DNA of 64,000 nucleotides. Origin: Carposina sasakii. Taxonomy: Eukaryota; Arthropoda; Insecta; Lepidoptera; Carposinidae. The notes beneath the pieces were generated by a model. The model was not told the origin of the DNA. It did no database searches and saw nothing but the letters and a program-made list of their open reading frames with translations. Location of the stretch: NCBI GenBank assembly GCA_014607495.2, contig CP053169.1, positions 2,294,001 to 2,358,000 on the forward strand. The letters run 5' to 3'. Positions 47,947 through 57,420 of this stretch are shown one piece after another. The position numbers were made by a program, and so were the translations under genes. How positions within the stretch are numbered: position 1 is the stretch's first letter; each line of letters begins with the position of its first letter.

Positions 47947-48686
47947 AGCGGACGATTAATGTCAAATATTAAAGAATTAAAACTCTTTGGAAAAGGATTT
48001 AGTAATGTTATAAGCCTATTTGGTAGGCTTAATGGAATTACTTAAAAATCACAAGAAGCTGAAAAGTTGGGAGCCGAGAGTACCTAACTAGAATATTAAG
48101 TTCCACTTAGAAGATTAAAAAAGTATTTTACGTTATTACCTAAATCAATTTTCAATATAAAGTTACTATTTTCACAAAAGAACCAATGATTTGTTTTTGT
48201 AAATTAAAAAGCATTTTTTTTAATATTTTTATTTGAGTCTCATTTCTAATAACTCCAAAATACAAATTGATTTAAAATTAAAATTTTCTTTCATTTCAAT
48301 TTCACCCAGCTTGTTATGTTTAAATGTTTAATTAGAACTCACCTTGTGCCCGACTATCTCTTATAATTAGAATGAAATAACAAAAGAAAAGTACAGTTGA
48401 GTAACTTTCTTTAAATGCGACAATTTTTATCATCTTTACTCAGTTTTTCCTCAATACACTCATAACGTTAAAGAAACTTTGCAGAATGACAAACACTTGA
48501 TATTCTCTTACATAATTTTGCATATGTTTATGTTTTGTGATAAAACTAAATAGGCCATTTTCTATTTAAGTAGACATTTTAACCCTAAACTGCCTTGAAT
48601 CACAATTTTTCTTTTTAATGTGTCATTTTGCTTTTGTGCTTTTATACTTTTCTACTAAATAACAACAATAATCTATTCAGCCCCCC
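47947..48686. other. AT-rich stretch without recognised features
   Basis: No frame, repeat or structure supported. Confidence 0.4.
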
Positions 48687-48821
48687 TAGCATGACCACGC
48701 ATCGTGGATATCGTATCGTATCGTATCGTCTCTGTACAAAATTCAACATGGCGGCTATATTTATCGTATTTTGACAGGCTAAAATATAGGTTTATCATAT
48801 CGTGTTTCGGAGGTCATGCTA
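48687..48821. mobile_element. 135-bp MITE-like element with (ATCGT)n
   Basis: Short tips TAGCATGACC / GGTCATGCTA around ATCGTATCGTATCGTATCGT and AACATGGCGGCTATATTTAT. The tips are only 10 bp, so the assignment is modest. Confidence 0.5.
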
Positions 48822-48834
48822 CTTGACCAGGACC

Positions 48835-49137
48835 GTATTTCGGTCATCAACGGTGATAAGTCAACTGCGCAGGAGATAATAATATGTATATAGCGCACAA
48901 GTGTATGTGCAAACACAGGTGCACTCTCTATTTATTTTTATTAAATTATATTAAAACACTTCTCCATTAATATAATCCGTTAGGATATGGTTGAACGTTT
49001 CATTTTTAAACATTGTGCTGAGGGATTCAGCTTTGTTTGCCGAGATTTGGCTAGTGTATAGATATATCGGGATGAAAAATAACGTTGCCAATATGTAATT
49101 TAAAAAAAGATGGCGAAATTCGTCATCCGAGTAATTA
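48835..49137. other. SINE type 3 fragment and plain sequence
   Basis: CCGTATTTCGGTCATCAACG ... GCGCAGGAGATAATAATATG ... TGTATGTGCAAACACAGGTG matches the 16865-17215 SINE. No gene follows. Confidence 0.5.
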
Positions 49138-49260
49138 ACCCGGTAGCTTAGTGGTTATAGCGGCTAGCACGGTTTGCAGTGGTCGTGGGTTCGATTCCCA
49201 CTCGGGTAAACAATTTTTTCCATCTTCTTTATTAATAATTTTATAAATTATATTATAAAT
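49138..49260 (+). mobile_element. tRNA-derived SINE type 2
   Basis: AACCCGGTAGCTTAGTGGTT (A box) ... GGTCGTGGGTTCGATTCCCA (B box) ... CTCGGGT can form an imperfect acceptor stem (ACCCGG/TCGGGT). The shared downstream text CAATTTTTTCCATCTTCTTT is also at 9205-9225, so this is a SINE and not a working tRNA gene. Confidence 0.7.
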
Positions 49261-49500
49261 ACTGATTTAAGCAAAAAATACCTATTTAAAAATAAAATGT
49301 GCAAACAAACATATTTTATTACAGCAGCAGTAGTAGGGTTAAGTGAAATATCTAAAATGTCTTCTTACGATAAACGTTAAATTTTACATGCCTAGTAAAT
49401 GTCAAAGATTAGTAGGATAATTAAATTTTATGTTAACATAAAATAGGTGAGTGTGTTTCACCAAAATGGAATGGTGGCGCTAGTTACTATGTTACATATA
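49261..49500. other. AT-rich stretch
   Basis: Nothing recognised. Confidence 0.35.
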
Positions 49501-49671
49501 TAAGGTCTACCAACTAAACTAAACACAACACCTTTCATTATGGGACCAACTCCGAAATAGTGAAAAAAAAATCAGCTATTTCATACAATCTTGGTCCCCT
49601 AATGAAAGTTGTTTCCTTTTACCTACCTAGTTTCGTGTCAAAAGATAATCAGTACTTCTTGGTAGACCTTA
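49501..49671. mobile_element. 171-bp palindromic MITE
   Basis: Tips TAAGGTCTACCAA / TTGGTAGACCTTA. The internal TTTCATTATGGGACCAACTC mirrors TTGGTCCCCTAATGAAAGTT. A diverged relative is at 2717-2840. Confidence 0.7.
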
Positions 49672-49674
49672 TAT

Positions 49675-50025
49675 ACAGGGTATTTTTTGATCGTCAACAT
49701 TCCCGAAAACTACGGAATCTCCTCATCATCACGATCATTTTTCTCCATGGAAGCATACCTGGGAAGTGTCTGATTTCCAAAATATTAGGGTCCAAAGTTG
49801 AGTAAATAGACTGCGTTTTTCTGCATAAATGCACATTGACGCATGTAGCAAACTAGCATTAACACTGGACACTATAAATTTTGCCCGATCAAGTAATAAA
49901 AAAAATTATAAAAAAAAATTATATCGTTTCCCAGCATTTTTTTTTTTGGCATGAACTTACTTTAATTGATGTATAGAGTACGTACCCTTCGTTAAGGGTG
50001 GCAATGAGAAAAAACATCCTGCATA
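49675..50025 (+). mobile_element. MITE family A
   Basis: TACAGGGTATTTTTTGATCG to GAGAAAAAACATCCTGCATA, with an internal deletion near 49850. Confidence 0.85.
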
Positions 50026-50106
50026 TGTGAGTTTGGAAAGAAACCATATTGCGCCGACCCCAGAAATAATATGATACGGGCAGGAAGGTGATGAGTTACT
50101 ATGTTA

Positions 50107-50337
50107 CACATCACATCAGCCTATTGCAGTCCACTGCTGGACGTAGGCCTCCCCCAGGGCACGCCACAAGGCTACTGCCATAAGGGGGCTTTTGTCCATA
50201 GTCTACACTAAGTTTTCAAGCGATGCTGTCAACGTGAGGCGCTGCTGCCCAGCTCCTGAAAACCCTTAATCACTTAACCCTTACGATACCCACGGACAGA
50301 CATTGGGAGGTGCTATTCTGCTCTGCCGATACTACAC
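50107..50337 (-). mobile_element. SINE type B, inverse orientation
   Basis: AGCCTATTGCAGTCCACTGC through TCTGCTCTGCCGATACTACA. Confidence 0.8.
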
Positions 50338-50413
50338 GACTATGTTTACACAGTTACTATGCTTACGACTACATTATATGCATTATTGCAAAAAAAAATA
50401 GTTACAAAATCAG

Positions 50414-50574
50414 GCATTATGAGCTATTCCATTTGGTTTGTCTATGATTTTAATAGCTATATAGGCAATCAGTACCGAGGATTTTGTGAAATGATGAGAC
50501 ATTTGCTGTCTGAGTTTGCTAGCTTTGGCGGAAAAAGATTTGGTGAAATCACGGCTTTAGGTATATTATATTAA
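50414..50574 (+). CDS. Possible terminal exon of unknown function
   Basis: After AAAATCAG a frame of 53 codons reads MSYSIWFVYDFNSYIGNQYR, then CEMMRHLLSEFASFGGKRF, and ends with TAA at 50572-50574. AATAAA overlaps the stop (50573-50578). The amino-acid texture is protein-like and not part of any repeat seen here. The two-base start phase could join the 46975-47026 signal-peptide exon. I do not recognise it. Confidence 0.28.
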
Positions 50575-50578
50575 TAAA

Positions 50579-51167
50579 ACCATTTCAAGTAGGTACAATC
50601 AGCATAAAAAGTTGATGACCACATTTAGATTTTCAAAACAGCTGAACACCGTATTATACATAAATCGCTCAACATGACAAGCGCCAGAATTGAATGATTA
50701 TCTTAAGAGGTAGGCAGGTGACGATCACTTTTCAAAAGTCACTAAACAAAATTATATCTAAAAAAGCATAGCATTATTCGTCTCTAAAGTCTCTGACCGA
50801 ATTTTTGACAAAAATAGAATACCATCGTTTATCTCACTATCTGAACTTGCTAAATTTGTATATTGGTAGTGGCCCGGTCCCAGGTGATTATTATTTTCTT
50901 TTATTCCATGGTGATAAACCTACACACGCACTCACACTCACATACACTCATCCAATTGCATAAGCCCTAAACACAACACAAGAATCATTATTATATCGAT
51001 TTGATGTTTAATTCAAAGGTATTTCAAAGGGAATAACATTGACATAAGCTTTTTTATTTTTGACAGTAGATGCCACGGAGGTCGCATACACAACATACAA
51101 AGGTTTTAATTTTACTGTCCGTGATACCTATAGATGTTGCGCCTATCCGCGTTATACCTAAAAAAAA
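50579..51167. other. Gene-free stretch
   Basis: No exon or repeat recognised. Confidence 0.4.
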
Positions 51168-51500
51168 AAGTGTGCAAGAGGGGGCAGTCTGCTACATAAT
51201 AGATTGTTGACAGTGCCGGAGCTGTATCCGCATTGAACCTGTAAAAGTGTGCAAGAGTGGACAGTCTAATGAATGTGCTGTGTACGTTGCTGCTGATATT
51301 TAACGGCGCTGGAACTGTGTCAGTGTTGAACCTCCAAAAGTGGGCAGTCTAATGGATGCCGCTGATCGCTGACTGCATGGTGCCAGAGCTGTATTCGCAT
51401 TGGACCTCCAAAAGTGTGCAAGAGTGGGCAGTCTGATGGATTTGTTGTGCATGCTGCTGCTGACAGCTGACAGCATCGGAGCCGCGTTAAACCTCCAAAG
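51168..51500. repeat. Tandem array of an 80-95-bp unit, about four copies
   Basis: The block AAAAGTGTGCAAGAGTGGGC AGTCT ... GCTGTATCCGCATTGAACCT recurs at about 51170, 51245, 51335 and 51410, each with CTGAC/GCTG-rich filler. The units are diverged and vary in length. Frames across it are artefacts. It may be subterminal repeats of an unrecognised transposon. Confidence 0.65.
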
Positions 51501-52322
51501 AAACAAAGTAATGTTCAGTAACTTTTGTCATTTATGATGTCAAGTTATTTTTGGACATAGCCGTGATTGCACTAGATAACCAAAACAAGCATTTTATATT
51601 GTTCATTTTTGACAAAATGGTGTTCAGTGACTTCTGAACTTTAATGATGTTCATTCAATACTGGCGCCTATCTTGTTCGGCGATGTTGAAAATCTGACTG
51701 TACATACCTACATACATATGTACATAAAATCACGCCTCTTTCCCGGAGGGGTAGGCAGAAATCGAGGATGCACATACGTACCTACTAGTATACCTAGCCT
51801 AGACACCGAAGTATGGAAAGAAAAGTTTATTTTATTTCATTAACCCAGTTTCCTTTTTACTGGATGTCCGATTAAAAAACGATCTATCTTTTAATTACAA
51901 AGAGACAAGTTCAGGTTTAAATTAAATTATAAGTTTCAAAGAAAAGTCCACTAAAATGTAAAAAAAAAAGCTGAAAACCCTGTTATGTTAATCAGAAGAA
52001 AGTAAGGTACATAGAGAGTGCACCAGTGTTTGCACACACGCTTGTGCAACATATCTCCTGCGTAGACTGTGTGGACTAGAATCATTGACACTAGTGTTAG
52101 ACTGATATTGTGCTATGCTACGTTGCTATTGAATGCGATTGATGTCCACCAATCATTGTGACATCATGGTGCAATGAAAAAAATTGGTGTAAATCACACG
52201 CATCCGTAGCAATGTAAGTAGCATAGACACCTAGAAATACAGATTCTGAACAGAATGTAGAGAAAGTAAGTAATAAATAATCTCGTCCCTAATGTAAAAT
52301 AGCTGACAGAATAGCGTTTTTA
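51501..52322. other. Gene-free stretch with a SINE 3 scrap
   Basis: 52010-52075 (AGAGTGCACCAGTGTTTGCA) is a SINE type 3 fragment. 51720-51765 is a relative of the CTTACGGGGTAGGCAGAGCA repeat. No gene. Confidence 0.4.
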
Positions 52323-53330
52323 TACAGGGTGTTAGTGATAGCCAGGCAAAAATACTGAAATGCTGAACAAGTACTAATTGAGTTCCACGACAGTGTTATT
52401 ACAGCCTTTGTGGGTATATGTATATACAGGGTGAAAGTGACAGCCAGGCAAATATTAATATGGCAACTTCAGACCATGATTCTGAGACGAAAACCACTGA
52501 AATTTTTATTATTATTATGCTTTATTGTACACAGTAAAGTTTTCACAAATAAAGTTTATGACAAAGAAAATGTACAAAGGCGTGCTTATCTCTAAAAGAG
52601 ATTTCTTCCAGCAAACCAACCGTGAAAGAGAAATTAACATAAGAGGTAGGTATGTGTGCACACAAACAGACCAATAAACTAAATAATTAAATAAAAGACA
52701 AGACATAAACCTAAAATAAACAAAAATATCTAAATAGACTACATAAACATAAATACCTAAATAAAACGCATAAACATAGATAAGCATAGATAAATAGTAT
52801 ACAAACTAAAGGATAAAAATAACATCAAATGTAAGTATATTGGTATACAATAGTAAGAAACCAATAATCAGACACTATTAATCAAGAAGATGGGAGAGAT
52901 AAATAATGGACCTTCAATCTTTTCCTAAAAACATCTTTTTCTTAGGAAAATTCCAAATGTTTCAGACTTTTTTCTTTTTTTCAGGAACAAATAGTGTAGG
53001 TTGTTTGAGTAGGCCTTAAAGAATGACCTAAAAACAAAATTTTCACATTTGAATAATTTAAAAAAAAGTTGCGCTCAAAAAAGTTCAATTAACTGATCAA
53101 CTCCAATAGAGTCACAAGTGATCCAAAAAACAGCAATGTATCATACAACAACCAATAAGCCCATTTAAAGCCACAGGTTCGCCCGATACAATTAGCGCGC
53201 AAAGCAAACATTGTGGATAATCAAATTAAAAATACACTTCCTGCGAGTAATAATACTGTCGTATAACTCAAAATAATGGTACTTCTTCAGTATTTCAGTG
53301 TTTGCCTGGCTGTCACACACACCCTGTATA
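52323..53330 (+). mobile_element. MITE family C with a preceding lone end and an inserted repeat G
   Basis: A lone C end (52323-52395), then a full copy from ATACAGGGTGAAAGTGACAG (52427) to GTCACACACACCCTGTATA. Repeat G (about 52505-52950) is inserted within the copy. Confidence 0.75.
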
Positions 53331-53687
53331 TTAAATATTGAAACATAACCAAAGCACATGGATGGTTATTCCACATATTATTCAATAGTGTATAATCATT
53401 ATTATACCTTTTTAATACATGTGATGTTGGTGTGCCTAATCTTAATATATAAATAAATATATAAATAGTGATTATAACACGAAACCTCAGATTACATAAT
53501 AGTTACTTGTTACATACTTATATCAAGAAGGGTAGATATGAGGGTAATAACCCCTTGCGTGTTTTCTATCTCTACAAATAATATTTTACCTACAATTATT
53601 GCAATTTCAGCAATTACAAATGCAAAATGTGCGGCGTTCGTAAATATAAATGGGGTTTGCCACAAAAATGTACCAAACAGTGTCAAA

Positions 53688-56399
53688 ATGTCTAACTTTA
53701 AACTGTTTCTAGCTATTTTCGCCGGGGTTATTGGTAAGTGACTCAAAAAAATTTCAAACAAATACATTTTTTTTTCAGGAATTCAACGATTATAAAAAAT
53801 TATAAAAAAAGGTTTACTTACCAACTAAAGTTACCTACTGCTTTTTGAATTTTTGAAAATATGACAGGTTATATATACAGGATGTTTGATCGTTGCCACC
53901 CTTAGCGAAGGGTACGCACTCTATACATCAAATAAAGTAAGTTTATGCCAAAAAAAAATGCTGGGAAACGATGTAAATTTTTTTGAATATTTATAGTGTC
54001 CAGTGTTTATACTAGTTTAATCATAGACAGATATTAAAAAAAAAATGAAAATTTGAAAAAATCTTGCTACGCGCGTCTATGTGCGTTTTCTTGGGAACCA
54101 GACACTTCCCGGGTATGCTTCCATGGAGAAAAATTATCGTGATGATGAGGAGATTCCGTAGTTTTCGGGAACGTTGATGACCAAAAATCATCCTGTATAT
54201 GTACGTTATGATAGATAGGTCTATCTATTACTGATATTTTACATCTGACTCCGCTGCGCTAAACGTGGTTTAAGGATTTCCTTCACGATTCTGTACTTCT
54301 AGCTACTCTGTGTTGTAAATACATACATACGTATAATCACGCCTTTATCCCTTACGGGGTAGGCAGAGCACCAAGGGCTTGTAAATACAGCTAGGTGTAC
54401 ATTTATGCATACTCGTAAATTTTTGAAAAAAGTTCAACTAGAAATCACATACGTATGTAACATTCAAGATCATAATGAACATTCCTGAGTTGTTAAGGAC
54501 TTCTCGATAGTATCAGGAAAAAAAAACATTTAATTAATTAAGAGTTTGAAATTTTGTGAATAGGTAGTGGGTGTTGTCTATAGGTAGGCTAGTTTTGTAG
54601 CACTATCTTAACATACCCCTTCTTTTACATCCTGTACTTATTGCTAGCTTGTATCACATCTTACTTACTGCAGTGCAGCTACTCGGAAGGCTGACTGTGT
54701 AAACCAGCCATTACTTTCAAAGGGTGATAAACTGAAATAACTGCATTATTTCAAACTAATGTAAAAGTCTTGTATTTCATTTACGAGTATTATAACAATC
54801 GCCGCAAGATGATTTTAAATGTAAGTATTATGGCGTTTATTCTGATAATAATTAACGTTTGATAAAGGCGCGTTCTTCCGTGGTACCACGTTGGTGTAAC
54901 GTTGTTACCAACTTGACCTTTTAGATTTACCTACCCCTCGTATGATAAACGAGGTTATATGAGTCGGTTGCTTAAACAATGTAACCCTGTTTGTTAACTT
55001 TCTTTAAGTTAGGATGGAAATCCCTTTACTTTTTCCCAATTAAAAGCTTTTATATTTAAACTGGCACTGAACTGTTTGAAAAACCATTTTCTTCTCCTTC
55101 TTTGGCGGTAAAACCTGATTGAAAAGCAAATTTATTATTTGTTATCTTATTTTTATTGTTCTTGCTAAACCATTGACCATAAGTTGGTGGGGTTGAACCC
55201 TTATTCACCAACTGGGTAAAACTCGCGACTGGTAGAGTTGACAAATATATAGATAAAACGACCAGTCACGAGCTTTTCAGTCACCATTAGACGAATAAGT
55301 CGTAATTATCCTTCCAGCACTGAACGCAGTAACATCGTACCGAGTTGTCCGCTCCCCTGCCAAGATGGAGGCGGAGTCTCCAAGCTACTCCGGCTCCAGA
55401 CCTTCGGGCGAAGACTACCATGACCAGGGGGAAAACGAACAAGACTACTGGCACGGGCAAGGGGACAAGTATGGGGAGAAGGGCAACCAGCACGGCAGTA
55501 ATTTGTAAGAGAGTTTTTAAAGCAGTTTACCGTTTTTTGGTTTGTAAGAGACCTTTCTAAGTTCGAGCATAATCCGCCCGCTATACCTTTCTATAAAACC
55601 TTTCCTAATATTTAAGCTTCCTTATGATAAATTTTTACGGCTTTAGCTTTATACCAAATCGAATCCCTATGTTTCAAATCCGTGGCATATATAAGTACTG
55701 TCCCCTGCCGCAGTTCGGCCCGCATAGATCCATAGCAATCAATTATTTACTGTGATTTAAAGATTAAGCACTCTTGATGCCCGATTGATGAAATGCAGTA
55801 AATAACCCTGTCTGCCGCGCTGTAGGTCCTGGGATCAAATCCCGGTAGGTGCAAATATTGAAATGATGAATCGATGTTTGTTTCCGAGTCATTGTAATCT
55901 CTATATTTATCTATCTATATACTTACCTACTTATTTACGGTTACTTAGTACCCACTATAGAAGACCTCAGGTATCTTAGTATGAGACTATGTTAATTTGT
56001 CATAAAGTGTGTACCGATATTTTTTACTTCAAATCAATATTTAATATCACTCAAAATTCCAGAAACAATACGGACTCCAACCACGACCAATACGACCACG
56101 AGAAAGAATACCACGAGCAAGACCGCGACCAATATTACAGCCAAGCCGACGATAAATACAACGAGGACAAACACCAAATGGAATCAGAGCAGGAGAAGAA
56201 TCAAGACCATTACCATGACCATCAGAATAACGGATACACTACTCCAGACTATAGCGAAGATGGCGAAGACTTTAATAAGGATATGCATGATACTGGAGAC
56301 AGATATCAAGACAAAGGTTCGGATTATGGAAACAATGGTCATGATCAGATGAATGGAGGGAATTGGCAAGACGGGTCAATGAGCTATGAGAGATCTTAG
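53688..56399 (+). CDS. Secreted D/H/Q/Y/N-rich low-complexity protein, three exons
   Basis: Exons 53688-53733, 55318-55504 and 56063-56399. Donors GTAAGT and GTAAGA and acceptors CTTCCAG and ATTCCAG give matching phases (1, then 2) and a 189-residue protein. Exon 1 encodes MSNFKLFLAIFAGVIG, and with the next residues ALNA forms a signal peptide. The mature chain has no cysteine and no predicted fold. Exon 2 has YWHGQGDKYGEKGNQHGS and exon 3 is packed with DQYDHEKEYHEQDRDQYY-type runs, strongly hydrophilic and rich in D, H, Q, E, N, Y and G. An upstream in-frame ATG at 53538 would bury the signal peptide, so 53688 is preferred. I do not know the family; structural silk/glue-like, metal-binding or mucosal roles are all conceivable. 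The introns hold MITE A, a MITE B fragment and a SINE 1. Confidence 0.7.
53877..54200 (-). mobile_element. MITE family A, inverse orientation, internally deleted
   Basis: TACAGGATGTTTGATCGTTG to CCAAAAATCATCCTGTATAT, inside the first intron of the secreted-protein gene. Confidence 0.82.
54320..54640. repeat. Dispersed fragments, including a MITE B half
   Basis: 54325-54378 is the CTTACGGGGTAGGCAGAGCA repeat. 54415-54636 is a diverged family B half ending CTTCTTTTACATCCTGTACT. Confidence 0.6.
54641..55317. other. Remainder of the first intron
   Basis: A 62-codon - strand frame (55056-55244) has no domain, signal or splice context and I do not call it. Nothing else. Confidence 0.4.
55779..56013 (+). 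mobile_element. SINE type 1, diverged, ending 49 bp before exon 3
   Basis: CCCGATTGATGAAATGCAGT head, GGGATCAAATCCCGGTAGGT B box and CATAAAGTGTGTA tail. Confidence 0.8.
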
Positions 56400-57420
56400 G
56401 AACGTTAATAGAGCTTTGTACCTTTTTGTTTTAATATGTGTGACACAGATTTAAATGGTAGAGAATGATCATAAACGATAACAGAGGCATTAAAAATATT
56501 AAGCAAGTTATAGCAAGTTGTTTTTTTAATAGTTTGTCTAATTGTCATTATAAATATAACCTTATGTACCACCACATAAAAAACCCGCATGTATACAAAT
56601 TTTGATGTACTTGCCTACATACCCAGTGTCATTCTCACTTTACGTCTGACGCTCAAATGCAGCCGTTTGGGCTTTACAGCATGCCAAAGATATACACCTA
56701 CATACCTACATACATCCTTATGTATACTCTCAAATCCCACCTTCGGGCGCAGTCGGGTAAAAAGATGGAATAGCGTGCTGGGTATCACAAAAAGGAATGT
56801 CAATTACATCAAACCATTTAAGTTCAGCTTACCTTTATCCCGGAAGTTTTTAAAGTATTTTCAGTACCTAATCTACAAACTTACCTACATTCATCGTAAT
56901 TACAATGAATTATGATGAAAAGTAGCATTAAAGCAATCACGGCGAAGCTAATTCATTTAATAGTGTCCTCACCATACTTATGTAGGTACGGTAATAATGG
57001 GATTAACTGGGGATAATAGAGACGACATTTATACCATTGAAGGTTACCCTGCAGTTATTATTTACTGTGATTGATAAAATAACTATAGGTTCCATGGATT
57101 TTACTAAACTTAGCCCTTTGTTAATAATAGTTTTTTTTTTACATAGGATAACTATTCCTTATAAATACATGGCAGGATCAAGTGTATAGTCGAAATATCT
57201 GAACATAAATTATGATATCATTCCAACCATAAACACAGAATAGTACCAACAAGCAAAACTTCCGAGATGCTTTTTATCACAGAAATATGCGTACTAAAAT
57301 AAAAAACAATACATTTAACACTAACTAAAAAAGGTTTACTACACCTGCAACCAAATTAACCCTATTATATATATCATTGTCGAGCATTGTCCGACACAAT
57401 GTACTAGGGCATCATAAACC
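56400..57420. other. Intergenic region upstream of the odorant-binding protein
   Basis: AT-rich. A scrap of the ACCCGACTGCG repeat lies at about 56735-56760 (inverse). TTATATATAT at 57364-57373, about 50 bp before the start codon, is a possible TATA element. No other gene. Confidence 0.4.

Noticed and set aside
48708..48730. (ATCGT)n run as a CRISPR-like or satellite array
   Set aside because: Only about four short units, contained in a small MITE-like element.
49138..49215. tRNA gene
   Set aside because: A and B boxes and part of the acceptor stem are visible, but the anticodon arm is poor, and the same sequence with its A/T-rich tail occurs at 9160-9240. It is a SINE head.
55056..55244. 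62-codon - strand frame
   Set aside because: No signal, domain, polyadenylation signal or splice sites; it lies within the intron of a better-supported gene.
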